Assembly: GCA_023381555.1 (NCBI GenBank)
Contig: JAMCRV010000115.1
Location: 1-46,161, forward strand
Source: Chloroflexota bacterium
GTDB lineage: Bacteria; Chloroflexota; UBA4733
DNA length: 46,161 nucleotides
Direction: 5' to 3'
The position numbers and the translations under genes were made by a program. The notes beneath the pieces are model-generated. The model did not search any database and had not been told where the DNA came from. It saw only the letters and a program-made list of their open reading frames with translations. Of this stretch, positions 31,079 through 39,849 are shown one piece after another; the stretch's first letter is position 1, and each line of letters starts with the position of its first letter.

Positions 31079-32431
31079 TTAGATGTTGACGTGCGCATGA
31101 CTCTGGAGCGCGACCGGTGGAGTCGGACATCCCACACCGATGCCTTCGTACACAAGTCCAGCGCTACGAATCCTTTCGGCGTCGTACATGTTGCGGCCAT
31201 CGATGAGTAATGGCCGGCGTAGGTGCTTACGTATCTGATTCCAGTCCAACTGCTTGAACTCGTTCCACTCCGTGACGAGCACGAGAGCATCTGCACCCTT
31301 GGCGACGTCGTAGGGGGTTCGTACGGTCTCAAGCCCAGGCACCAGCTGCTGTGCGCGCTCCATGCCTGCCGGATCGTAGCCCGCGACGTGGACGCCCTTC
31401 TCGAGCAGGGCCCTCGCGATATCCAGAGCAGGGGCATCGCGCAGGTCGTCGGTGTTGGGCTTGAAGGTAAGTCCGAGCAATCCGACTCGCTTGCCTTCGA
31501 GTGAGCCCAGTAAGCGGCAGAGCTTCTCCATAATGAGAAGCCGCTGATCGCGGTTGATGTCCAGGACCGCTCGCAGAAGCTGCGGATGGAGTCCGGCTTC
31601 ATCGGCCATGTGGGCCAAAGCGCGAAGATCTTTGGGAAAGCAAGAGCCACCGAAGCCAACACCTGCATCCAAGAAGGCTCGCCCGATCCGCCGGTCGTAG
31701 CCCATTCCCAAGGCCACTTCCCGAACATTCGCACCAAGCTGTTCACAGATGCGAGCGATCTCATTGATGAAGCTGATGCGCGTTGCGAGGAAGGCGTTCG
31801 AAGCGTACTTGATCATCTCGGCAGTACGAAGATCGGTGATGATGATCGGCGCCCGCGAGCTCAGATACAGCGTGGCTACTTCCTGGGCAGCTGCTGTAGC
31901 TGTCGAACCGAGCACTACGCGGTCGGGTTGCTGGAAGTCGAGGACGGCTTGTCCTTCTCGCAGGAACTCTGGATTCGAGACCACGGCATACTGTGCTCCT
32001 ACGGGTGCGTGTTGAGCAAGAATGTTCGCAACCCAGTCACCAGTACCGATAGGTACCGTACTCTTGTTGATGACAATGGTGCGCCGCCCGGCGGAGAGGT
32101 TGCGGGCGAGTTCAGTTGCGGCGGCTTCTACGTAGCGCAGGTCCGCCCCGTCGTGCTCTTCAGCCGTTGGCGTTGCAACCGCGATGAACACAAACTCGGC
32201 ATCAGGTACTGCCTCTGCGTACGACGTCGTAGCATAGACCCGTCCGGCGCGAAGGTTCTGTTGGAGGAGCTCTCCGAGGCCGGGCTCGAAGATTGGGAGC
32301 TCACCTTGCTTAATCGCTGCGATCCGCTTGGTATCGGTATCGAGTAGAGTGACGTTGTTGCCCAGATCCGCGAGACAGATACCCGTCGTGAGTCCTACAT
32401 AGCCAGCCCCGATGACGCAGATTCGTCTCAT
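31079..32431 (-). CDS. ugd: UDP-glucose 6-dehydrogenase family protein
   Basis: RICVIGAGYVGLTTGICLADLGNNVTLLDTD; NPEFLREGQAVLDFQQPDRVVLG; GVGFGGSCFPKDLRAL; GLTFKPNTDDLRDAPALDI. Confidence 0.96.
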   Translation of the reverse strand: MRRICVIGAGYVGLTTGICLADLGNNVTLLDTDTKRIAAIKQGELPIFEPGLGELLQQNLRAGRVYATTSYAEAVPDAEFVFIAVATPTAEEHDGADLRYVEAAATELARNLSAGRRTIVINKSTVPIGTGDWVANILAQHAPVGAQYAVVSNPEFLREGQAVLDFQQPDRVVLGSTATAAAQEVATLYLSSRAPIIITDLRTAEMIKYASNAFLATRISFINEIARICEQLGANVREVALGMGYDRRIGRAFLDAGVGFGGSCFPKDLRALAHMADEAGLHPQLLRAVLDINRDQRLLIMEKLCRLLGSLEGKRVGLLGLTFKPNTDDLRDAPALDIARALLEKGVHVAGYDPAGMERAQQLVPGLETVRTPYDVAKGADALVLVTEWNEFKQLDWNQIRKHLRRPLLIDGRNMYDAERIRSAGLVYEGIGVGCPTPPVALQSHAHVNI

Positions 32432-32573
32432 TGAGCACTCCTCTCTCGCTCGTCACGTGCTTGTTGAAGGTATGGTTACCACACCACGATGACTTTGAGT
32501 GAACGAGTCACACCCACAGGCAGAAAGGGCGTGAAACGGTACGCGTCCGTACTGTTCCACGCCCGTGGGATTC

Positions 32574-32972
32574 CTAGCGTACCTCGACGACTGCGCCGGC
32601 TTCCTTGAGCTTTGCGCTGATCTTGTCGGCCTCTTCTTTGCTGACACCCTCGCGAACTGGCTTTGGCGCCTCGTCAGCGACAGCCTTGGCTTCCTTGAGG
32701 CCAAGGTTCGGATTGACCTCTCGGATCGCCTTGATCACGTTGATCTTGTTTGCACCTGCGGCGATGAGGATGACATCGAACTCCGTCTTCTCCTCCTCTA
32801 CGGGTGCTACCGGCGCGGCGCCATTGGCGGCGCCTCCCGTAGGCACGGCGGCTATGGCTACTGGTGCGGCGCTCACGCCAAAAGTTTCTTCCAGGGCTTT
32901 GATCAGATCGACAAGCTCGAGAACATTGAGGCCCTTGATGCCCTCGATGATCTCTTCCTTCGTTAGTGCCAC
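32574..32972 (-). CDS. rplL: 50S ribosomal protein L7/L12
   Basis: [73 protein letters not shown]. Confidence 0.98.
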   Translation of the reverse strand: MALTKEEIIEGIKGLNVLELVDLIKALEETFGVSAAPVAIAAVPTGGAANGAAPVAPVEEEKTEFDVILIAAGANKINVIKAIREVNPNLGLKEAKAVADEAPKPVREGVSKEEADKISAKLKEAGAVVEVR

Positions 32973-33070
32973 GTGGATTCCTCTCTCTTGCTATCGCGTG
33001 CTGTCCGTGCATATCTTGTGACCGGTATCGGTACTCGCTGCGAGTGCCGCCGGTCTGGCGGAGAGCCCAG

Positions 33071-33616
33071 TTAGGATGGTGCTCCAGATACGCTCTCGAG
33101 TTGGCGAGTGCGCGCCTGGAGGACGTAGACTAGTCCGCTCACAGTACCCTGGAGAACCCCAAGCAGCCCTGTGAGCGGCGAAGCGACCTGACCCACAACT
33201 TGGGCGTAGAGCTGATCTCGGGCTGGAATGCTCGCAAGCTTCTGTAGCCCTTCCGGACCGCCAAAGGATTGCCCGAGCAGGAGCCCCTTGACACCAAGCG
33301 GCTTGCGCGCTCGGTTCAGGTCGACCAGGGCCTTGGCCGGACCAACCAGGTCTTCTTGGAACACTGCGAGAGCAGTTGGCCCTGCGAGCACTCCGTCGTT
33401 GATCGGCTGCTGGTTGCGCTGGAGAGCCAGACGCGTCAGGGTGTTCTTTGCCACGACAAAGCGCACGTTATGGGAGCGCAACTGACTGCGGACTTCTCGC
33501 AGCTCGGCAACGGTAAAGCCACGATAGTCGGTAAAGGCGACGGCAGTGGCAGAACGGAGGAGGGTCTGCAGCTCTGCAATCTGTTCGACCTTCTGTGCTT
33601 TCGTAGTCATGTGCAC
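33071..33616 (-). CDS. rplJ: 50S ribosomal protein L10
   Basis: AVAFTDYRGFTVAELREVRSQLRSHNVRFVVAKNTLTRLAL; GPTALAVFQEDLVGPAKALVD. Confidence 0.97.
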   Translation of the reverse strand: MHMTTKAQKVEQIAELQTLLRSATAVAFTDYRGFTVAELREVRSQLRSHNVRFVVAKNTLTRLALQRNQQPINDGVLAGPTALAVFQEDLVGPAKALVDLNRARKPLGVKGLLLGQSFGGPEGLQKLASIPARDQLYAQVVGQVASPLTGLLGVLQGTVSGLVYVLQARTRQLESVSGAPS

Positions 33617-33623
33617 TCCTCAA

Positions 33624-33660
33624 CAAAAAAGAACGCGCCGGCCAGTTTCGGCCGGCGCGT
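33624..33660 (-). terminator. Intrinsic terminator/attenuator just before rplJ
   Basis: Minus strand ACGCGCCGGCC-gaaact-GGCCGGCGCGT followed by TCTTTTTTG: perfect 11-bp GC stem plus U-run. Confidence 0.85.
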
Positions 33661-33689
33661 CTCATCCAGCTGAGAGCAGCAAAAACTCT

Positions 33690-33760
33690 CAGTAGATCAC
33701 GTCGTTCGGACCTCGGTGGGGTTTATTCGGCCCCAATCGGAGCACCCACGGTCAACGGCC
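33690..33760 (-). promoter_or_regulatory. Ribosomal protein L10 leader-like element
   Basis: Minus strand CCGTTGACCGTGGGTGCTCCGATTGGGGCCGAATAAACCCCACCGAGGTCCGAACGAC: matches the GUAGAC..GGUGC...UUAA..CCUGCCGAGGU pattern of the L10 leader. Confidence 0.7.
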
Positions 33761-33823
33761 GGTAATCGACATTACTGTCGAATCTTTGAATCTTTATATT
33801 TAATTGTATGCTGTTGCGACTTG

Positions 33824-34540
33824 CTATGCTACCATCGCCTCCGCTGCAAGCGCAAGCGTTGGTTGGAGCTCCAGGCGGATTCCGGGTCCCATTGAGCTCG
33901 AGATGTAGATCGAACGTATATACTGCCCCTTCGCTCCTGAAGGCTTGGCGCTCACGATGGCAGACACGAAGCTCCCAAGGTTTGCGCGCAACTGCTCTTC
34001 AGAAAAGGAAAGCTTGCCGATGGGAGCGTGCACGATCCCCGATCGTTCGACGCGAAACTCGGCGCGCCCCTTTCGAACTTCCTTGATGACGCCTGCGATG
34101 TCCTCGGTCACGGTTCCAGCCCGCGGGTTGGGCATCAGACCTCGCCGCCCCAGGATACGCCCGAGGCGCGACACCTTGCCCATCTGGTCACGGGCAGCGA
34201 TAGCCACTTCGAAATCGAGCCAGCCGCCTTCGATCTGTTGGATGAGATCATCAGAGCCGACATAGTCGGCGCCGGCCTCAGTGGCCTCTCTGGCTTGCTC
34301 ACCCTGTGCGAACACGAGAATGCGCTGTCTGCGACCGGTTCCTGCCGGAAGTGTGGCCACGCCCCGGACCTGTTGATCGGCATGGCGCGGATCAACGCCA
34401 AGATTCATATGGATCTCTACCGTGGGATCGAAGCGAACATACGAGGCTTCTTTGAGGAGCTTGATGGCCTCGTCAGGAAGGTAGGCCCGAGACTCCACCA
34501 TCTTCGCAACCTGGAGATACTTCTTCCCATGCTGTGGCAT
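33824..34540 (-). CDS. rplA: 50S ribosomal protein L1
   Basis: [88 protein letters not shown]. Confidence 0.97.
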   Translation of the reverse strand: MPQHGKKYLQVAKMVESRAYLPDEAIKLLKEASYVRFDPTVEIHMNLGVDPRHADQQVRGVATLPAGTGRRQRILVFAQGEQAREATEAGADYVGSDDLIQQIEGGWLDFEVAIAARDQMGKVSRLGRILGRRGLMPNPRAGTVTEDIAGVIKEVRKGRAEFRVERSGIVHAPIGKLSFSEEQLRANLGSFVSAIVSAKPSGAKGQYIRSIYISSSMGPGIRLELQPTLALAAEAMVA

Positions 34541-34615
34541 CGCGGTGTTCCTCTCTACGTACACCTCCCGCACGGCTGTCTTCGCGCGGTGTTGCCTTGT
34601 TGTCCGACCGGCGCT

Positions 34616-35041
34616 CTACGCCTCGATGGTGACACCCATCGAGCGAGCAGTGCCTTCGATCATCTTCTCAGCAGCGGCGACGTCAAGCGCATTGAGATCC
34701 TTCAGCTTCATCTCAGCGATCTTGTGCAAGGTCGCCCGTGAGAGCGTGCCAACCTTCTGCGTGTTGGGATTTCCCGATCCCTTGTCCAGGTTCAGTTCCT
34801 GCTTGATGAGGTCTACTGCAGGAGGAGTGCGGGTGATGAATGAGTAGGAGCGATCATCGAAGATCGTGACTTCAACAGGAACGGTCATTCCCGTCATTGA
34901 CGCCGTCTTCTCGTTGTATTCCTTGCAGAATGCCGGCAGGTTGATGCCATACTGACCTAAGGCAGGGCCGACCGGCGGTGCCGGAGTTGCCTTGCCAGCA
35001 AGAATTTGCAGGCGCACGACTGCTTTGACGCGGCGGGCCAC
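34616..35041 (-). CDS. rplK: 50S ribosomal protein L11
   Basis: VVRLQILAGKATPAPPVGPALGQYGINLPAFCKEYNEKTASMTGMTVPVEVTIFDDRSYSFITRTPPA. Confidence 0.98.
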   Translation of the reverse strand: MARRVKAVVRLQILAGKATPAPPVGPALGQYGINLPAFCKEYNEKTASMTGMTVPVEVTIFDDRSYSFITRTPPAVDLIKQELNLDKGSGNPNTQKVGTLSRATLHKIAEMKLKDLNALDVAAAEKMIEGTARSMGVTIEA

Positions 35042-35136
35042 GTTCAGACTCCCAATCTGCGGTAACTACACGGAGACACAGTGTACCAAATCATGCTCGG
35101 GCACCGCGCCTGCTTCGGCGGATCGTTCTGGATTGC

Positions 35137-35706
35137 TCAGAGGCGCTCGACCTGCAGGAGGTCCAGGTCTACGGGTGTGTCGCGACCAAACATCGAGATG
35201 AGCACCGTCACCTTGTTCTTCTCGGTGTTGATCTCGTCAACCACCCCAATGAAGTCTGTAAATGGACCATCGATGACTTTGACACGCTGGCCCTTTTGGA
35301 AAGTGATCTTCACGCGCTGTTGTGGTTGCTCTGCTTGGCGGAGGATCTGGCGGACCTCACCCTCCTCCAATGGTGTGGGTAGGTCGCCGGTGCCAACGAA
35401 GTCTGTGACACCTGGGGTGTTCCGCACGACGTATTCCGAGGAAGGGTCGAGCTTCATCTGAACGAGGACGTAGCCTGGAAATACTTTACGTTGCACCTGG
35501 CGCCGCTGGCCGCGGTGCATTTCGACCTGCTCCTCTGTCGGCACCTCCACGCGAAAAATCTTGTCGCGCGCGTCCATCGACTCGATGCGGCTCTCGAGAT
35601 TGGTCTTGACCCTGTTCTCATAGCCGGAATAGGTGTGGATGACGTACCACTTGGCTTCTGGGTCTTGTAAAGCTGGGTATACCTGCTCTTCATCTAATGG
35701 AGTCAT
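35137..35706 (-). CDS. nusG: Transcription termination/antitermination protein NusG
   Basis: KWYVIHTYSGYENRVKTNLESRIESMD; VFPGYVLVQM; VRNTPGVTDFVGTG; KOW GQRVKVIDGPFTDFIGVVDEI. Confidence 0.98.
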   Translation of the reverse strand: MTPLDEEQVYPALQDPEAKWYVIHTYSGYENRVKTNLESRIESMDARDKIFRVEVPTEEQVEMHRGQRRQVQRKVFPGYVLVQMKLDPSSEYVVRNTPGVTDFVGTGDLPTPLEEGEVRQILRQAEQPQQRVKITFQKGQRVKVIDGPFTDFIGVVDEINTEKNKVTVLISMFGRDTPVDLDLLQVERL

Positions 35707-35739
35707 CGTTCTTTCTCCCAGTCCGCAAGGTTGCCAGGT

Positions 35740-36087
35740 TCACCGCGCCCCCACAATGACGCCGATGAGTTCAGAAAAGATGAGGTCGAAGCCGCCCAGA
35801 ATGAGCGCTGTACTGATACTCACGATAATTACAGTGATCGTGAGCCGGATAGTCTCATCGCGAGTCGGCCAGCGAACCTTCCGCAGCTCCGAAAACGACT
35901 CGCGGAAGAAGGTGAGTGATGGAGTTTGCTGCAGCGATTGGCGCCCCATCGAGCTTAGCTGCGAGAAGCGCGACTTCGCGGCCGTACTCTTCGTCTGCCC
36001 TGGTGCTACGCGAGGTTGAGCTGGCACGCGCTGGGCTGGGAGACGCTGCGCTGTCCGGCCCGGCTCGGACCGAGCGGCCTTGGCCAT
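35740..36087 (-). CDS. secE: Preprotein translocase subunit SecE
   Basis: FFRESFSELRKVRWPTRDETIRLTITVIIVSISTALILGGFDLIFSELIGVIVG. Confidence 0.95.
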   Translation of the reverse strand: MAKAARSEPGRTAQRLPAQRVPAQPRVAPGQTKSTAAKSRFSQLSSMGRQSLQQTPSLTFFRESFSELRKVRWPTRDETIRLTITVIIVSISTALILGGFDLIFSELIGVIVGAR

Positions 36088-36090
36088 CTG

Positions 36091-36258
36091 CTACCTCTGC
36101 TCGCGATGGACAGTATGCTGGCGGCAGTGCGAGCAAAACTTGCGCAGCTCAAGGCGTGTCACGGTGTTCTTGCGGTTCTTTGTTGTTGTGTAGTTGCGCG
36201 AGCGGCACGTGGCGCACGCCATATCGATGACGATGCGATTCTCTGCCTTCTTCGCCAT
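36091..36258 (-). CDS. rpmG: 50S ribosomal protein L33
   Basis: My translation: [55 protein letters not shown] (below the ORF-track length cutoff). Confidence 0.96.
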   Translation of the reverse strand: MAKKAENRIVIDMACATCRSRNYTTTKNRKNTVTRLELRKFCSHCRQHTVHREQR

Positions 36259-36286
36259 GCTATTCAGACCTCCTCCGCGCGAGAAA

Positions 36287-36320
36287 GGAGAGGTGGGTAG
36301 CTAACGTACCCATCCTCTCC
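36287..36320 (-). terminator. Hairpin between tuf and rpmG
   Basis: Minus strand GGAGAGGaTGGGTA-cgttagc-TACCCACCTCTCC followed by TTTCTC; 13 bp with one bulge. Confidence 0.65.
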
Positions 36321-36333
36321 TATGAGGATAACG

Positions 36334-37533
36334 CTATTCGACGATCTTCGTCACGGAACCAGCGCCAACAGTGCGACCACCCTCGCGAATGGCGAAGCGT
36401 AAACCTTCCTCGAGGGCGACCGGAGTGATGAGACGGATATCCATCTCGACATTGTCGCCGGGCATGACCATTTGTACTCCTTCGGGGAGCGTTACGGCGC
36501 CGGTCACGTCTGTGGTACGCAGGTAGAACTGCGGTCGGTAACCGTTGAAGAAGGCAGTATGGCGGCCACCCTCTTCTTTGCTCAGGACGTAGACCTGTGC
36601 CTTGAACGCCACGTGCGGCGTAATGGTACCAGGCTTGGCAAGGACCTGGCCGCGTTCGATATCGGTGCGCTCGATACCGCGAAGGAGCACCCCGACGTTG
36701 TCACCGGCTTCACCCTGGTCGAGAACCTTACGGAACATCTCGACGCCAGTGACGACGCTGCGCCGCGTTGAGCGGATACCCACAATTTCCACTTCCTCGC
36801 CGACCTTGACGACACCCCGCTCCACACGGCCAGTGGCGACGGTTCCACGCCCCTTGATGCTGAACACATCCTCGACGGGCATGAGGAACGGCCGGTCGAC
36901 TGGGCGTTGAGGGGTTGGGATGTAGGAGTCAACAGCTTCCATAAGGTCCAGAATACACTTGTACTCTGGAGCATTGGGATCCTGGCTCGTGCTGGAGAGA
37001 GCAGCGAGGGCGGAGCCGCGGATGATCGGAATCTCGTCACCAGGGAAGTCGTACTTAGACAACAGGTCGCGCACTTCCAGCTCGACGAGCTCGAGCAGCT
37101 CAGCATCGTCCATGGCGTCAACCTTGTTGAGGAAGACTACGATCCGGGGCACGCCAACCTGACGCGCCAGTAGGATGTGCTCCCGCGTCTGTGGCATTGG
37201 ACCGTCCGGTGCAGACACAACAAGAATCGCACCGTCCATCTGGGCTGCACCGGTGATCATATTCTTGATGTAATCGGCGTGGCCTGGGCAGTCGACGTGG
37301 GCATAGTGCCGGTTGTCGGTGGCGTACTCCACGTGCGCGATGGCGATCGTAATGCCACGTTCCCGCTCCTCAGGAGCATTGTCAATCGAGTCGAAGGCTC
37401 GGAACTGAGCTTCACCCTTGAGCGCCAGCACTTTGGTGATGGCAGCTGTGAGTGTCGTCTTACCGTGGTCTACGTGCCCGATGGTCCCGACGTTGACGTG
37501 GGGTTTGTCTCGAACGAACTTCTGCTTGGCCAT
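36334..37533 (-). CDS. tuf: Elongation factor Tu
   Basis: [80 protein letters not shown]. Confidence 0.99.
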   Translation of the reverse strand: MAKQKFVRDKPHVNVGTIGHVDHGKTTLTAAITKVLALKGEAQFRAFDSIDNAPEERERGITIAIAHVEYATDNRHYAHVDCPGHADYIKNMITGAAQMDGAILVVSAPDGPMPQTREHILLARQVGVPRIVVFLNKVDAMDDAELLELVELEVRDLLSKYDFPGDEIPIIRGSALAALSSTSQDPNAPEYKCILDLMEAVDSYIPTPQRPVDRPFLMPVEDVFSIKGRGTVATGRVERGVVKVGEEVEIVGIRSTRRSVVTGVEMFRKVLDQGEAGDNVGVLLRGIERTDIERGQVLAKPGTITPHVAFKAQVYVLSKEEGGRHTAFFNGYRPQFYLRTTDVTGAVTLPEGVQMVMPGDNVEMDIRLITPVALEEGLRFAIREGGRTVGAGSVTKIVE

Positions 37534-37613
37534 GTCTGCATAACTCTCCTCTACCTAACCCGACGGTGACACTGCTGTCTCGCGCCGGCCTCGAGCCTCA
37601 CCACTCACGCGCT

Positions 37614-37688
37614 TGGAGCCCACGACCAGATTTGAACCGGTGACCTTCTCCTTACCAAGGAGACGCTCTACCCCTGAGCTACGTGGGC
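37614..37688 (-). tRNA. tRNA-Thr (anticodon GGT)
   Basis: Minus strand GCCCACGTAGCTCAGGGGTAGAGCGTCTCCTTGGTAAGGAGAAGGTCACCGGTTCAAATCTGGTCGTGGGCTCCA; anticodon stem TCTCC/GGAGA, loop TTGGTAA; encoded CCA. Confidence 0.96.
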
Positions 37689-37859
37689 CAGACGTCCCTC
37701 CAGCGCTCCGAAGCGAACGCAGAGAGACCGCCGTAGTTGGCACACGCGCTGCTCACGGCCTCACTCGAGACTCGCCCATTGTACCGCATGGCAGGCGCGC
37801 ATAGAGACCGGCGCAGCGCATCGTTGCGCCCAGCCGTAGCGGATCTATCGCAGTGGTGC

Positions 37860-38765
37860 TTACCGAGCGGAACGCGGATCAAGTGCGTCGCGCAAGCCAT
37901 CGCCGAAGAATGTGAAGGCCATCATCGTTATCGCGATTGCCAGGGCTGGCCAGACGGCCAGTGGTGGATCGGCAAAGATGACCGTGTATCCATCATTCAC
38001 CATGCCGCCCCACGTCGGTGTTGGCGGCTGTACACCGAGCCCAATGAAGCTGAGTGCTGCTTCGATAAAGATGGCCCCCGGAATGCCGAAGGTCACCGCG
38101 ACAATGATTGGTCCTAAGGCGTTCGGAATGAGGTGCCGTAACAAGATCCGCGGGGCCGATGCTCCAACCGCCCGGGCGGCCTCGACGTACTCCTTCTGCT
38201 TGAGACTGAGCAGCTGACCCCGTGTCAGTCTTGCCATACCGACCCAGTTGACAAGGCCAATGGCCAGGAAAATATTCTTGATACTGGGGCCGAATGCTGC
38301 CATGAAGATGATGACGAAGAGGAGATCAGGGAAGGCGTACATTACGTCTGTGAAGCGCATCAGCAGGTTGTCGATGAAACCGCCGGCGTAGGCCGCGATG
38401 GCGCCGATCGGAACACCAATGGCAAGGATGATGAACTGGACGAAGATGCCAACACTGAGGGAGATACGAGCGCCGTAGATTAACCGGCTGAGCTCGTCGC
38501 GTCCAACGCTGTCGGTTCCCAGTCGATACCTGGCACTCGGTGGCTGGTTGGAGCCGCCTGGCATCAGCGTCGTCGGGTTGTGAGGCGCGATGATAGGAGC
38601 GAAGACTGCGATGACGCAGAGCGCAATGATGACAATGAGCGCAACCATCGCCATTTTGTTCTGGCGGAGCCGGTAGAAAGCATCGCTCCACAGGCTGCGC
38701 TGCCGGCGAAACGCGGTGACCTCCTCGCTATTCGTCAGAACAGCTCGCTGGTCCGTTACTGCCAT
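37860..38765 (-). CDS. Oligopeptide/dipeptide ABC transporter permease (DppC/OppC-like)
   Basis: RLGTDSVGRDELSRLIYGARISLSVG; EYVEAARAVGASAPRILLRHLIPNALGPIIV. Confidence 0.95.
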   Translation of the reverse strand: MAVTDQRAVLTNSEEVTAFRRQRSLWSDAFYRLRQNKMAMVALIVIIALCVIAVFAPIIAPHNPTTLMPGGSNQPPSARYRLGTDSVGRDELSRLIYGARISLSVGIFVQFIILAIGVPIGAIAAYAGGFIDNLLMRFTDVMYAFPDLLFVIIFMAAFGPSIKNIFLAIGLVNWVGMARLTRGQLLSLKQKEYVEAARAVGASAPRILLRHLIPNALGPIIVAVTFGIPGAIFIEAALSFIGLGVQPPTPTWGGMVNDGYTVIFADPPLAVWPALAIAITMMAFTFFGDGLRDALDPRSAR

Positions 38766-38795
38766 TGCTGCCCCCCAAACATCTCGATGCTGCTC

Positions 38796-39713
38796 TTACG
38801 TGTAGCGGATGCGTGGATCGACTACAGCGTACAGCAGATCCACGACGAGATTAGCGAGGACGATGATCAAGGCATAGAAGAGCGTCGTTCCCATGATGAG
38901 CGGATAGTCGCGTGCCGAGATTGCTTGCACGAAGAGCCGGCCCGTGCCAGGAATCGAGAAAATACTCTCGATAATGAAGGATCCGGAGAAGAGCCCTGCA
39001 AAAATAGGGCCGAGCACAGTGATGACGGGGATCAAACCGTTGCGAAGGATATGCCGGAATACGATGAGCCGTGCCCCCACGCCCTTCGCACGCGCCGTGC
39101 GCACGTAGTCCTGGCGTACTACCTCGAGGATGCTTGCTCGCGTGATCCGAGCAACGTAGGCAGCGGGAGTGAAGGCGAGGGCGAGCACGGGGAGAATCAT
39201 CTGCTTGGGCGTGCCCCAACCCCCTGTTGGGAGCCAGTGGAGGGTGAGGGAGAAGAACACGATGAGGATCATCGCCCAGACGAAGTTCGGTGTGCTCGCC
39301 CCCGCTGTGGCGAAGGCGAGAGAGAGGTAGTCGGCCCAGGAGTTCTGGCGGAGTGCAGAGATTGTACCCAGGCTGACGCCGAGGATGACGGCAACGACGA
39401 ATGCGAGGAAGGCCAAGCGTGCCGTAGTTGGCATCCCGCTGAGAATAATGCTCTGCACGGTGCGATCTTGATAGATGTAGGAGATGCCGAAATCGCCGCG
39501 TAGAGCGTGCGCAATATACAGGGCATACTGTACGGGCAGTGGTTTGTCGAGCCCATACTTGTGCGTCAGATTTGCAGTAACGGCGGCCGAGTGGGCCTTC
39601 TCTGTGTCGAATGGTCCTCCTGGAGTGACGTGCATCAAGATAAAGGTGATGAGAGAGATGACCAGGAGAACCGGAATGATCCACAAGATGCGGCGAATGA
39701 TATAACTAGTCAT
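38796..39713 (-). CDS. Oligopeptide/dipeptide ABC transporter permease (DppB/OppB-like)
   Basis: YGLDKPLPVQYALYIAHALRGDFGISY; ILEVVRQDYVRTARAKGVGARLIVFRHILRNGLIPVITVLG. Confidence 0.95.
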   Translation of the reverse strand: MTSYIIRRILWIIPVLLVISLITFILMHVTPGGPFDTEKAHSAAVTANLTHKYGLDKPLPVQYALYIAHALRGDFGISYIYQDRTVQSIILSGMPTTARLAFLAFVVAVILGVSLGTISALRQNSWADYLSLAFATAGASTPNFVWAMILIVFFSLTLHWLPTGGWGTPKQMILPVLALAFTPAAYVARITRASILEVVRQDYVRTARAKGVGARLIVFRHILRNGLIPVITVLGPIFAGLFSGSFIIESIFSIPGTGRLFVQAISARDYPLIMGTTLFYALIIVLANLVVDLLYAVVDPRIRYT

Positions 39714-39802
39714 CAGCTGGACTTCCTAGAGCGTCGATCTTTCGATGTGCAGATCGACGGCGATGAACCTGTCCATCTGAGCATGCTAGCAGGATGCACG
39801 AA

Positions 39803-39835
39803 GGGGCAGAGACTGGGGATCCCAGCCCCTGCCCC
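39803..39835 (-). terminator. Hairpin between the SBP gene and the permease genes
   Basis: Minus strand GGGGCAG-ggg-CTGGG-at-CCCAG-tct-CTGCCCC followed by TTC. Confidence 0.55.
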
Positions 39836-39849
39836 GAAGATTATCCAGC

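Noticed and set aside
31586-32347. 253-aa plus-strand ORF
   Set aside because: Antisense to ugd.
38580-39503. 307-aa plus-strand ORF
   Set aside because: Antisense to the two ABC permeases; acidic/His-rich composition is the mirror of hydrophobic codons.
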